Virus record (IMG/VR): IMGVR_UViG_3300036715_001140
Coordinates: 1 to 64,000 of that record
DNA length: 64,000 nucleotides
Reading direction: 5' to 3' (one strand)
Origin: a virus
In this document: positions 37,295 to 46,528 of the stretch, piece by piece
Layout: the number at the start of each line of letters is the position of its first letter
Numbering within the stretch: the stretch's first letter is position 1
Made by a program: the position numbers and the translations under genes
The notes under the pieces: generated by a model
Told to the model about the DNA's origin: nothing
The model's database searches: none
The model's input: only the letters and a program-made list of their open reading frames with translations

Positions 37295-39463
37295 ATGATT
37301 CCGACTAAAGCTAGCAATTGGGAATATATCTATTTAGATACTAATACTAACTTGTATGTTCCACATTACTATAACATAACTGATAGAGTAATGTTTGAAG
37401 ATAATGAGTACATAGCTCAAGTAAGTCATTATGCTACTAGTTCTTTCACGCAAGACTACTTAAATGGATATTGGAAACGTTGGAATCTTATAAAGACTAG
37501 AGAATGGCTTCCAGGAACAATTTATGCATCAGGAGATAAAATTAAGTATGGTCATATAACATATATATGTAAATATGGTCATTTATCTCAAGACTTATTT
37601 AGTAAAGATCTTAGTGTAAATTTAGATAACTTAAACTTCGATTTTTTATATAAGAGAAATGATTATAACAAAGTTTCAAAATCTTTTCCTTGGGCAGGCA
37701 TAAAAGTATATACCAAAGATGAATTAGTAATAGATAGAGATATAACATATAAGTGTTTACAAGATCACACAGTCAACACTCTTGCTGACATATATTCAAC
37801 TAGACCTTTATATGGTGTAAATTGGAAAAGCTATTGGACTTTTACTATTGAAGAACCTAAAGATTTAAACACTCGTTGGGCGCAAGGTCGTATCTTTAAT
37901 ATTAATGATCTGGTAGAAAATAATGGTAAGTTATATCTTTGTAAGAGCGCCTATAATGGATTATCTCCTGAGTATATAGATAATAATGAACCTGGAATGG
38001 GTTCTACTTGGAAAGATTTTTGGGATGAATTTGTACTATGGGATGTAGAACTAACCAGATGTGATTATGTCAACTGGATGAGTGATGTACCATTTCTTCG
38101 TGATTATTTAGAAGTTATTGATCTATTGCAAATAACTAATATAGATCATCCAATAGTCAAATTGACAAAATTGAGATCATTAGATACAGAAACAGAGCAG
38201 GAGATATTAAAACTAACCACTAGCTTTTTAGGTTTTTCTTTCCTAGCCGAGTCTTCTTTAATAGATCCATCCTCATATTATCAATACATAAATTATTTGT
38301 CTATGTATAAGAGTGAGTCTGGAACTGAATCTTACTTAAAATTTTTAAACTTTATAGTAAGACATGATTTAGATATACCTTCAAACGATACTCCTCTATC
38401 TCAGTATATAGATAAAACTACAAAAGTTCCACTTTGGAAAATTAAAGAACTATATACTCATAATTATAAATCTTTTTGGACTAAAGAAGAAGTTATTTGT
38501 AAGTTAGGACTGAGCAAAAAATACTTTAAAACTACTTTCTTTAGATCTAATGGACAAACAGTATATAATATGTTTGAAACAGTTGAATATATGGGTTGGG
38601 TTTGGAGTAGTCTTGTTGATAATAATGAAGACTTACCTACTTTAACTTCTCCTTATTGGACCAGAGTTTCTGCTCTACCTGAATCTGAATTTGTAGATAG
38701 TTCATTACTTTCAAATTTTGATGATAGTGAGGTTTTGTATTTAAATTTTCCTATGACATTTAGAGGAACTTGGTTCAAGCTAGAGTCTTATTATTTGAAT
38801 GATACAGTAATATATAATGGTAAAATATGGAACTGTATTAAAGCTGGTGCTAAAGGATATATACCTTATGATGGAAGTTCTTACTGGAGTAAGGTTTCAG
38901 ATATAAATCTTTTTGAAGTGTATAATAGTTATAAAACATACTATGTAGATGATAAAGTAATGTACAACAATGAAATTTGGCAGTGTACTAAAGCCAGAAT
39001 AAAAGGTCAAGAACCATCTGACTCCAGTAGTTCTTGGAACAAGCTCTCTGACTCCAGTTCTGTAGCTAGTTCTGAATTTAAGAATTATGGTTATTATAGA
39101 ACCAATAGAGTATATTTATATAGATCTGATGATATGCGTAAGATGGGTTCTGACTTAGAAAAGTATCCTGAATATGCAGGTATAACTAAAATATTTTATG
39201 AATTATCAATTGCAGCTAAAGTAATTTATATAAAGGAGATTGGATATGATTATGTATTATCTAACTTACCAAGACTTGTTCAGATAAATCCAGATAATAG
39301 TGAATTTGAAGAAGCTCACTATATACCATTTATTTGTAATAAAAAAATTACATATCCTACACCTGTAAGAGTAGGCAATTGGGTACCAGATGACCTTAGA
39401 TCTTGTGTAACTTGTCCACAAAAATTATTTACACCTAATATTACCGAAAGTCAACAACTGTAA
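37295..39463 (+). CDS. gpI-like baseplate protein with chitin-binding-like modules
   Basis: A 722-aa protein. Residues about 245-370 carry a tail protein I-type helical core ('FLRDYLEVIDLLQIT', 'LKLTTSFLGFSFLAESSL', 'ESYLKFLNFIVR'). About six short modules of the form Tyr-x-x-x-Asp-x-Val-x-Tyr-x-Gly-x-x-Tyr/Trp-x-Cys...Trp surround it, for example 'NDTVIYNGKIWNCIKAGAKG' and 'DDKVMYNNEIWQCTKARIKG'. These resemble CBM5/12 carbohydrate-binding modules. The combination suggests a baseplate-fibre adaptor with glycan-binding decorations. The gene lies directly after gp6-like and before the fibre. Confidence 0.65.
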   Translation: MIPTKASNWEYIYLDTNTNLYVPHYYNITDRVMFEDNEYIAQVSHYATSSFTQDYLNGYWKRWNLIKTREWLPGTIYASGDKIKYGHITYICKYGHLSQDLFSKDLSVNLDNLNFDFLYKRNDYNKVSKSFPWAGIKVYTKDELVIDRDITYKCLQDHTVNTLADIYSTRPLYGVNWKSYWTFTIEEPKDLNTRWAQGRIFNINDLVENNGKLYLCKSAYNGLSPEYIDNNEPGMGSTWKDFWDEFVLWDVELTRCDYVNWMSDVPFLRDYLEVIDLLQITNIDHPIVKLTKLRSLDTETEQEILKLTTSFLGFSFLAESSLIDPSSYYQYINYLSMYKSESGTESYLKFLNFIVRHDLDIPSNDTPLSQYIDKTTKVPLWKIKELYTHNYKSFWTKEEVICKLGLSKKYFKTTFFRSNGQTVYNMFETVEYMGWVWSSLVDNNEDLPTLTSPYWTRVSALPESEFVDSSLLSNFDDSEVLYLNFPMTFRGTWFKLESYYLNDTVIYNGKIWNCIKAGAKGYIPYDGSSYWSKVSDINLFEVYNSYKTYYVDDKVMYNNEIWQCTKARIKGQEPSDSSSSWNKLSDSSSVASSEFKNYGYYRTNRVYLYRSDDMRKMGSDLEKYPEYAGITKIFYELSIAAKVIYIKEIGYDYVLSNLPRLVQINPDNSEFEEAHYIPFICNKKITYPTPVRVGNWVPDDLRSCVTCPQKLFTPNITESQQL

Positions 39464-39487
39464 ATATAATATAATATAATAGGAGGT
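39461..39487 (+). promoter_or_regulatory. TATAAT-repeat leader with strong RBS
   Basis: The gap before the fibre gene holds three overlapping TATAAT-like units followed by a consensus AGGAGG ribosome-binding site. A promoter start is plausible but unproven. Confidence 0.3.
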
Positions 39488-39493
39488 TTTACT

Positions 39494-42058
39494 ATGGCTA
39501 CAATGCAAATAACTAAAGTCGGTTATGAGCAAATAACCGATGCACTACAAAGTGGTTATACTTTAAAGATTACTAAAGTTAAATTTGGTACTGGATCAGA
39601 TTATGTTCCAACAGCAGGAGATGTTGAACTTCATGGTCATATTCTATATGAAGGCCCAATTAGTAATGTGGATGTAGTAAATGATGATATAATTGATTTT
39701 CTTTGTATTTGCCCTGAGAACTTAGGTGTAGACACAGTCACTATTGGTGAAGTTGGATTATATATAGAAAATACTGATGGAACCGATACTCTATTTGCAT
39801 TAGCTTGTTATCCTTATCCTTTCAGTAAAGCACCAAATATGCGGTATAAAACACACTGCTTAGTTTTGAATCCATATATAAGCAATGCAGTAGATTTAAC
39901 TTTAACTTGGACTATGAGTTTACCACGAGTTAATTATTATGGAGATTTACCTAATCCGGAAAGAACTGGAGATAATGCTTATATAGTAAACCACGGATTT
40001 ACAGATAGTGGTGTTTTAAAACCTTCTTTAGTTACACGATACGCAATGTCTGATACAGGCCCACTAGCGTGGGGGCTCTTAAATGGAGATTTATATTATG
40101 ATGGCTATGTTACTCCAGTTGAAGGGGATCCAGCCAGTTTTAAATTAGCTGGTTTACCATTGTCTAACTTTCCTGCCATAAATATTAAATTTGCTTTTGT
40201 TTATGTTTGTGAAGGTACAGGAAGAACTCAGTGTAGAGCATTATCTTATAATGCATCACTAGATTGCTTTACTACTTTGTATGAAGACTTTTCCTTAACT
40301 GTTAAGGGATCTGGAACTCCTTCCTATGAAGGAGCTTGTAATACAGGTAACACTGCAGGTACTGTGTTGCATATAACTAATCTAGATTCAAGCTCAAGAG
40401 TATTGATTTGGACAGCGGTAAGGATGGAAGCTACTGGTCTTGTTTTTAGAGGTCGTTGGGATGCAGCAGCAGGATATCCATCTAGTCCTATTCCAGGATC
40501 ATACTGGGTAGTATCTGGTAATGGTATTATAAATGGAACCTGTTATCAAGTTGGAGACTGGATGGTATTTTCTGGTGATGAACAGTGGGATAAGATTGAT
40601 AACACTGAACTACCTTACTTACTATATCGTGGTGATTGGGATGCTTCTACCGGTCAAGCTCCACCGCCACAACCAATACAATATTATTGGCAGAATATTC
40701 GTCAAGGACATTATTGGGTAATAAGTACTGCTGGAGTTATAGCAGGAGTATGGTTTGATGTTGATGATTGGATAGTATGGAATGGAACAAAGTGGCAAAA
40801 AGTAGATAATAAAGGTGGTCTAAAATTTAGAGGGTATCATGCTATAGTATCTGATAATCATGTGCCTACTGTTTTAACTGATGGTGACTATTGGATTGTG
40901 TCCCAAAAAGGAACTATTAATGGTATTCGTTATGATGTTAAAGATATCCTAGTATGGACAGGTTCAACCTTTATGCGGTTGATAAATCAAGAAGGCTTAG
41001 TTTATCAAGGTCTTTATGACCCAAGCATAACTGGTGAATATCCAGTGCCTTTCAAATCTGGTGATCTTTGGATTGTTAAAAAGAATGGTGAAGTAACTAA
41101 TCAAGATGATCCTACAGTTAAAGATAACTTATATGTAGATGATTTTTTAGTAGCTATTCCAACTACTAGTACTACTTTTACCTGTGATACTAATAGTAAT
41201 AGTACCATTTTAAATACTACTGGTAATATGCGTTGGAAAGTAATTTCAGCAGGAGGATTAACCTATCGTGGTACTCATGATGCATCTACTGGTATTATGC
41301 CAATTCCCCTGCATAAAGGAGACTATTGGGTTATTACTAATCCAGGTTATTTAAATGGTGTATATTATGAAACAAATGATTGGATTACATTTAATGGATC
41401 TTCTTTTAATAAAGTTAGTAATAGAGAAGGTCTTAAATATCAAGGACTGTGGGAAATTGGTACCAACGGATCTGTACCTCCAACTCATCCAGTAGAAGGT
41501 GACTTTTGGATTGTTAGCTCTCCTGGATCTGTACAAGGCACTGGATATAGTATAGGTGATTGGTTAGTTTGGACAAATTCTGGATGGACTAACGTTGATA
41601 ATAGACCTGGATTCTATTATAGAGGAGACTGGAATCCAACTTCAGGAACAAATCCAGTTGCATTAAAAGAAGGCGATTTGTATCGTATTAACGCTGCTGG
41701 TACATTCAATGGCGAGCATGTAGCTCCTGGAGACTTCATTGTTTGGACAACAGCAGGATGGCTCCTGATCTTAGGAACTCTTGACCGTATAGATATTCCT
41801 AGATATAACATAACCACTAATGATTACATGCTCCGTGAGTATGAATATGCAGATGCTTCTACTGGTAAAGTATATAACTCAGCTAAAAACCTTAAGATAG
41901 GATTTGCATTAGAGATTTTATTTAAAGATAGAACTAATCCAGTGTATGTACCATATCTTGAACAATTGAACGAATTAGAGTTTTGTGGTTGTACTTGTAC
42001 TTGTACTTGCCAATGTACGGCACCTTGTAACTGTTGTAAAGGCGCAGGTCCAGTTTAA
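39494..42058 (+). CDS. Tail fibre with seven repeats and a Cys-rich C-terminus
   Basis: An 854-aa protein. Residues 1-140 resemble the baseplate-attachment domain of gpH/collar fibres ('TKVGYEQITDALQSGYTLKI', 'GEVGLYIENTDG'). Residues about 314-760 hold seven repeats of about 60 aa with the pattern 'Y.G.WD..TG..P......GDYWVV...G..NG..Y..GDW.VW.G..W..'. The C-terminus ends 'CGCTCTCTCQCTAPCNCC' followed by six residues (coding bases 41984-42055), nine Cys in 18 residues. This is unusual for a fibre and directly precedes the radical-SAM cluster. The strong AGGAGG site and AT-rich leader suggest high expression. Confidence 0.75.
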   Translation: MATMQITKVGYEQITDALQSGYTLKITKVKFGTGSDYVPTAGDVELHGHILYEGPISNVDVVNDDIIDFLCICPENLGVDTVTIGEVGLYIENTDGTDTLFALACYPYPFSKAPNMRYKTHCLVLNPYISNAVDLTLTWTMSLPRVNYYGDLPNPERTGDNAYIVNHGFTDSGVLKPSLVTRYAMSDTGPLAWGLLNGDLYYDGYVTPVEGDPASFKLAGLPLSNFPAINIKFAFVYVCEGTGRTQCRALSYNASLDCFTTLYEDFSLTVKGSGTPSYEGACNTGNTAGTVLHITNLDSSSRVLIWTAVRMEATGLVFRGRWDAAAGYPSSPIPGSYWVVSGNGIINGTCYQVGDWMVFSGDEQWDKIDNTELPYLLYRGDWDASTGQAPPPQPIQYYWQNIRQGHYWVISTAGVIAGVWFDVDDWIVWNGTKWQKVDNKGGLKFRGYHAIVSDNHVPTVLTDGDYWIVSQKGTINGIRYDVKDILVWTGSTFMRLINQEGLVYQGLYDPSITGEYPVPFKSGDLWIVKKNGEVTNQDDPTVKDNLYVDDFLVAIPTTSTTFTCDTNSNSTILNTTGNMRWKVISAGGLTYRGTHDASTGIMPIPLHKGDYWVITNPGYLNGVYYETNDWITFNGSSFNKVSNREGLKYQGLWEIGTNGSVPPTHPVEGDFWIVSSPGSVQGTGYSIGDWLVWTNSGWTNVDNRPGFYYRGDWNPTSGTNPVALKEGDLYRINAAGTFNGEHVAPGDFIVWTTAGWLLILGTLDRIDIPRYNITTNDYMLREYEYADASTGKVYNSAKNLKIGFALEILFKDRTNPVYVPYLEQLNELEFCGCTCTCTCQCTAPCNCCKGAGPV

Positions 42059-42075
42059 ATTAAAGTGAGGATAAT

Positions 42076-42813
42076 ATGTCAAGAGTATATTTTTGTGTTA
42101 AAAACAGTTATTCTTCTACCACTCCTAAACCTGCGAATATTACGTCTGTAGGAGATGTAACTATAACAGTATCTAATTCAAACATAATAATAAATCAACC
42201 CGATGTTCTTATAGACTCAGATAGAGATATACATTTAATAGTTGCTTCAGATTTTACATTTAATACTCCTGGTCTAGTTCAGACTTCGCATGTTTTTGGT
42301 TCAAAGGATTATTTTGATAAAGTACAGGTTTATTATTATAATAATACCTATTTCTATTATTTTGAAAGTGTAGAACATTACTGTGCCGTATATGAGCGTC
42401 ACTTTTCTACAGTTTATTTTAGACATGATCCTACTAAAATATTCTGTGAAGTAACATCTAATGCGATAGCTATTCAAGGAGCAGGTAAATTTGTTTTTCT
42501 AATCAGAGGTCTTTTTGTTTCAGAAAATGTAGTTACCTTGAAAATGCAAGATGAAGAAAAAACTGAAATACCAATATCTTTAATATCAGATAGTAATACA
42601 CAAACTACGTTAAACTCTATAAATACTTCTTTCAATACGTTAGAAAATGGTACTATAGTAGATTCCTTTATTCAAAGTCGTGGATTCTTTTTAGAGCTAG
42701 ACCCCGATGTTTTAAAAGGTGAAGGTTATCTAATAATAGAGAATGAATTACCTACAAGTTTTGCAATAACCGGTGTATCTAAGACTAGAAGTAAAATGAT
42801 GTTCTTTATTTAA
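42076..42813 (+). CDS. Unassigned protein between fibre and radical-SAM genes
   Basis: A 245-aa beta-rich protein, not recognised. It contains many Tyr/Phe residues ('VYYYNNTYFYYFESVEHYC') and a C-terminal Lys/Arg tail. No membrane segment or signal peptide is visible. It shares direction and tight spacing with the fibre upstream, but a 34-bp gap and separate ribosome-binding site precede the radical-SAM run. It could be a virion protein, or a substrate or partner of the radical-SAM enzymes; neither is shown. Confidence 0.5.
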   Translation: MSRVYFCVKNSYSSTTPKPANITSVGDVTITVSNSNIIINQPDVLIDSDRDIHLIVASDFTFNTPGLVQTSHVFGSKDYFDKVQVYYYNNTYFYYFESVEHYCAVYERHFSTVYFRHDPTKIFCEVTSNAIAIQGAGKFVFLIRGLFVSENVVTLKMQDEEKTEIPISLISDSNTQTTLNSINTSFNTLENGTIVDSFIQSRGFFLELDPDVLKGEGYLIIENELPTSFAITGVSKTRSKMMFFI

Positions 42814-42847
42814 AATAATAACTGATTACTGGTAAAGGAAAAATAAA

Positions 42848-44212
42848 ATGATAACTAAACATGATTTAGAAGATGATATTTTAACCTTTTCTAAAGATAG
42901 GTCTTTTAGGTATTTTAAAACAAAAGGCGGATTATTAGTAAAGAGCTTTCTTAATACAAATAGATACTATATAGAAAGTGCTGATGATGATTTACCTATT
43001 GCCTCTGTTTGTTTTGGAGAAGAAATATTTACTAATGATGAATTAGATCAACTATATGATATTATAAATCAAGATAAAAAACAGTTACGCCAAGATATAT
43101 TTAGTTTAGGAATATTCAATTCTACCTGTAATGTTAGTTGTGAATATTGTACTAATGGCGATAGAACTAAAATGCTCCAGAAGCTACCAAGTATAGAACA
43201 ACTACAAGAGGTCTTTAATACTTATAACATCAAATATGTAAGTGTAGCTGGAGGAGAACCATTAGTAGAATGGCCCCAACTAAAAAATATTCTGACATTT
43301 TTAGATGAACAACCTGGTATAAAAACAATGGAAATCTTATCAAATGGAAGATTACTTAAGCCTGAGATACTTGAGTTTATATCTAGTTTAACACGAGACG
43401 TTAAGTTATTTTTAACTGTTACTACAAAAGAAGACTCAAAAGATCACATGAATATACAAGAGCTTTATGAGTTATATCCGAAGTTGGTAGGACACCCTGT
43501 TGAAATAAATATTGTTATAGACCACTATAAATTTGATGTAGATAGATTTTTATCTTTAATTGTAGAAATGGTTAAAAAAGGAAATTTTGGAGTAACCTTA
43601 AATGCAATACGCAGAGAAGACGCAACAGAAGAAGGACTATTGCAATTAATAAATAATGTAAAAGCAATGATCCGAAGTCCTCATATTCGTGATTTGTCTT
43701 GTCCAGAAGACGATAATCCAACAACACCTTTTTATTATGCAACCGGAAGTTGTAGTAGTGGGATGATTTGTGCTTCATCTAAAGGTTATTCCTTTTGTTT
43801 GGCCTCTATGCCACAATATATAGAACAAACTGTAGAAGGTGTAAAGAATATAAGATATATGCAGTCTAAGCATGGATGTGAATCTTGTGATGCTTATTTT
43901 GATGATGTCTTATGTAAGAATAATATTTTCTCTGGTAGTTGTTATAAACTAGAAAGATTCAACTGTTTAACTTGTCCTAATTTATGCCAATGCCAATATC
44001 AGAAGTGTTATTATCTTTCAGTGAAAAAAATAACAAATCCAGTTGCAGATTATAATAGAGACTTAAGATGTATAGCTTATGTTTTAATTTTCAATCTTAT
44101 TGACTATATAAAACATCAACATATAGATTATTCTGATAGTAATAGTGTGTATAAAATAGACTCAAATAAAATACCGGAGAAATTAGTAAATGAATATTTT
44201 TCTACTAAATAA
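42848..44212 (+). CDS. Radical SAM enzyme with SPASM/twitch-like Cys-rich tail
   Basis: A 454-aa enzyme. The [4Fe-4S]/SAM motif C-x3-C-x2-C is at C94, C98 and C101 ('STCNVSCEYCTNG'), followed by 'VSVAGGEPLVEW', the GGEP motif that contacts SAM. The last 170 residues contain many Cys ('SCSSGMICASS', 'HGCESCDAYFDDVLC', 'NCLTCPNLCQCQYQKC'), consistent with auxiliary Fe-S clusters of SPASM or twitch domains used by peptide-modifying enzymes. It overlaps the next gene by 23 bp. The substrate is unknown. AAAGGA precedes the ATG. Confidence 0.85.
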   Translation: MITKHDLEDDILTFSKDRSFRYFKTKGGLLVKSFLNTNRYYIESADDDLPIASVCFGEEIFTNDELDQLYDIINQDKKQLRQDIFSLGIFNSTCNVSCEYCTNGDRTKMLQKLPSIEQLQEVFNTYNIKYVSVAGGEPLVEWPQLKNILTFLDEQPGIKTMEILSNGRLLKPEILEFISSLTRDVKLFLTVTTKEDSKDHMNIQELYELYPKLVGHPVEINIVIDHYKFDVDRFLSLIVEMVKKGNFGVTLNAIRREDATEEGLLQLINNVKAMIRSPHIRDLSCPEDDNPTTPFYYATGSCSSGMICASSKGYSFCLASMPQYIEQTVEGVKNIRYMQSKHGCESCDAYFDDVLCKNNIFSGSCYKLERFNCLTCPNLCQCQYQKCYYLSVKKITNPVADYNRDLRCIAYVLIFNLIDYIKHQHIDYSDSNSVYKIDSNKIPEKLVNEYFSTK

Positions 44213-45308
44213 ACATCACACTTGCTACCTATCAAATTCTGAGTTAAACTTTCTTAGGTTCTGTGCAGAGAAGCTTAAAGGTCTTGAATATGTAGAACAA
44301 CCAGAGCTAGCAGATTTAATTGTTTATTCCGGATGTTCTGTTTCTGACGATTATATCATGAGGAATAATAAAGAGCTGGATAAACTTATAGCGCTATATC
44401 CAGAAAAGAAATTTATGTTATTTGGATGTGCTGCACCTTATGGTGAGCACTCAAATGTAATTAGTATTGTACATCTAGAACATTCTAAATTAGATGATCT
44501 CTTTAATTTACCTTCTGGTTCAATAAAGCAACTTCACTCTTATTATTTCACCTATGAGAAAATTTTTGAAGATCAGAAAGCTATTTTTATATCTAGTGGT
44601 TGTGCTAGTAATTGTACTTATTGTAATATTAAGTTATCTAGACCTAAATTAAAATCAATGCCTTTAGAAGATATTCTTGAAAGAGTGAATCAGTTTTATG
44701 CAACTAATCATCATTATGTCTTATGCTCAGATGACTGTGGTTCATATGGATTAGATATAGGGACTAATTTTGCAGTTTTACTAGAAACTTTAGTTTTAAA
44801 TTTTCCTGATATACTTATAAATATAAAGTGGGTTAATCCACAATGGTTTATAAAGTATTATGATGTTATAAAGAAATATGTGGATACAGGTAATGTTATA
44901 GGTATAGAATGTCCTATTCAGTCAGGATCAGATAGAATATTAAAGTTAATGAATCGTCCATATACTGTAGAAGAAGCCATTGATAAATGGACCAAGATAA
45001 AAGGAAAGTTACTATCTTCTAAAGGTACAGTCATAGTAAACTTTCCTGGAGAAACTTGGGAAGAATTTTTAGCTTCTATGTCTTTACGTAAACATTATGA
45101 AATTTTTATAGTATATATTTTCAAACTAAACAAAAATACAGCTAGTGCAAATCTTCCAGATAGACGAACAGAGGAGGATGCTAAGAGACGACTTGAATAT
45201 CTAAAAGAACATTATCCAGACATATACTATGGTGGAGATCTTATAGATAATAACTTAGACCGCTGTATAGACAAACCTTATATGGTAGATAACTTAGAAT
45301 ATGATTGA
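44190..45308 (+). CDS. MiaB/RimO-like methylthiotransferase without TRAM domain
   Basis: A 372-aa radical-SAM protein. The N-terminal domain has Cys at 12, 49 and 80 in contexts matching the auxiliary-cluster ligands of MiaB/RimO ('HTCYLSNSE', 'VYSGCSV', 'LFGCAAPYG'). The radical-SAM motif is C138-x3-C142-x2-C145 ('SGCASNCTYCN'). 'PIQSGSDRILKLMNRPYT' and 'NFPGETWEEF' match conserved methylthiotransferase segments. The usual C-terminal TRAM domain, which binds RNA or protein substrate, is missing; the protein ends about 60-70 residues earlier than MiaB. In this family the reaction adds a methylthio group to a tRNA base or protein residue. The substrate here is unknown. It overlaps both neighbours. 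Confidence 0.8.
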   Translation: MNIFLLNKHHTCYLSNSELNFLRFCAEKLKGLEYVEQPELADLIVYSGCSVSDDYIMRNNKELDKLIALYPEKKFMLFGCAAPYGEHSNVISIVHLEHSKLDDLFNLPSGSIKQLHSYYFTYEKIFEDQKAIFISSGCASNCTYCNIKLSRPKLKSMPLEDILERVNQFYATNHHYVLCSDDCGSYGLDIGTNFAVLLETLVLNFPDILINIKWVNPQWFIKYYDVIKKYVDTGNVIGIECPIQSGSDRILKLMNRPYTVEEAIDKWTKIKGKLLSSKGTVIVNFPGETWEEFLASMSLRKHYEIFIVYIFKLNKNTASANLPDRRTEEDAKRRLEYLKEHYPDIYYGGDLIDNNLDRCIDKPYMVDNLEYD

Positions 45309-46521
45309 TACTTTATCCATAAAAATGGTAGATATTCCAGGTGTTCTTGAATATCATTCTTCGACGCATTCTTTCAATTATTGTCCTGAAGTTATACAGA
45401 CTGAAAGAATAAAATTTGAAGATAGAAATGAAATACAACAAGACTTCTCGAAAGAATATCTTAATAAACAAAAAGAAGAATCAGATAAAGTACCAATTAT
45501 AGGTACAGTAACCATTACTAATGAATGTAACATGGGATGTTCTTTTTGTTATGCTCATAAAAATGAGCAACTAGGAAAAATAAATTTAGACTATCTTATA
45601 CGATTAAAGGAAAAGCTTCCTAAAGAATGTTTTGATCATCTTATTTTATCTGGTGGTGAACCATTATTATATTTTGATACGGTTAAGTCAGTAAGAAAGT
45701 TATACTCAAAGGTTGTAATATATACTAATGGTAGTCTTTTAACAGAAGATATTATTAAATGGTGTATAGATACAAAGACATGGTTATACATAACGTTAGA
45801 TTTTGATATTCCAGATTTTATTGGTCATCACTCTAGTCCTGTAAGAGATTTACTAGAAAAGTACATTTATAAGTATCCTAAATTGTTAGATATAATATCT
45901 TTTGGGACAGTTCTTCCAATAGAAGAACTTATAAATTTGCCTAAGCTTAGGCAACAACAAAAACCTTTTGAGTCAGGTATATGGAGACTATACAATTTTT
46001 TAGATCCAAAAGATAAAAATTATGTAGTTAGTTCTGAAGGTTTTGATCTTGAAATGAGTAATATAGAAACTGGTTCTATTAGTCTTCAAGAATCAATATT
46101 TTTTAGATATTTGAACTATGTACAAACAGCTTCTACTAATGAATACAACTATAGTTGTTGTGGAAATTCATTAGCCCTAACACCCAGTGGAAACTTAACT
46201 ATCTGTAATGAGTTATCAAGTTTACCTGAGTCTCGTTTAAAAAATACAAAAGTATGGTCAATAGATTCATTAGATTTAGAAGAAGTTAAACAAGAACAAT
46301 TAAGAGTAGGTAAATACGGTATTAAAAGTTTTTGTGGTTCATGTATTATGAAATATTTTTGTTCAGGATTGTGTTGGCAGAAAAAGGGTAATCTTAAACA
46401 TCAATGTCAAATGGCACGCTTCGGAATAGCATATAGTATGTATTATAAGTTTAACTATTTGAATACTAATTCAATACTAAATCCGAATACAAAGTTATCA
46501 GAAATCTTAAGAGATAGGTAA
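45301..46521 (+). CDS. Radical SAM/SPASM enzyme (paralogue 1)
   Basis: A 406-aa enzyme. The first 65 residues are an N-terminal extension. C76-x3-C80-x2-C83 ('NECNMGCSFCYAH') is followed by 'LILSGGEPLLYFD' and 'IYTNGSLLTEDI'. The C-terminal SPASM-like part contains 'SCCGNSLALTPSGNLTICNE' and 'FCGSCIMKYFCSGLCW', a typical auxiliary-cluster pattern of anaerobic sulfatase-maturase/PqqE-type peptide modifiers. It aligns along its length with the next gene. The start overlaps the previous stop by 8 bp, implying coupled translation. The substrate is unknown. Confidence 0.85.
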   Translation: MIDTLSIKMVDIPGVLEYHSSTHSFNYCPEVIQTERIKFEDRNEIQQDFSKEYLNKQKEESDKVPIIGTVTITNECNMGCSFCYAHKNEQLGKINLDYLIRLKEKLPKECFDHLILSGGEPLLYFDTVKSVRKLYSKVVIYTNGSLLTEDIIKWCIDTKTWLYITLDFDIPDFIGHHSSPVRDLLEKYIYKYPKLLDIISFGTVLPIEELINLPKLRQQQKPFESGIWRLYNFLDPKDKNYVVSSEGFDLEMSNIETGSISLQESIFFRYLNYVQTASTNEYNYSCCGNSLALTPSGNLTICNELSSLPESRLKNTKVWSIDSLDLEEVKQEQLRVGKYGIKSFCGSCIMKYFCSGLCWQKKGNLKHQCQMARFGIAYSMYYKFNYLNTNSILNPNTKLSEILRDR

Positions 46522-46528
46522 TATATTT

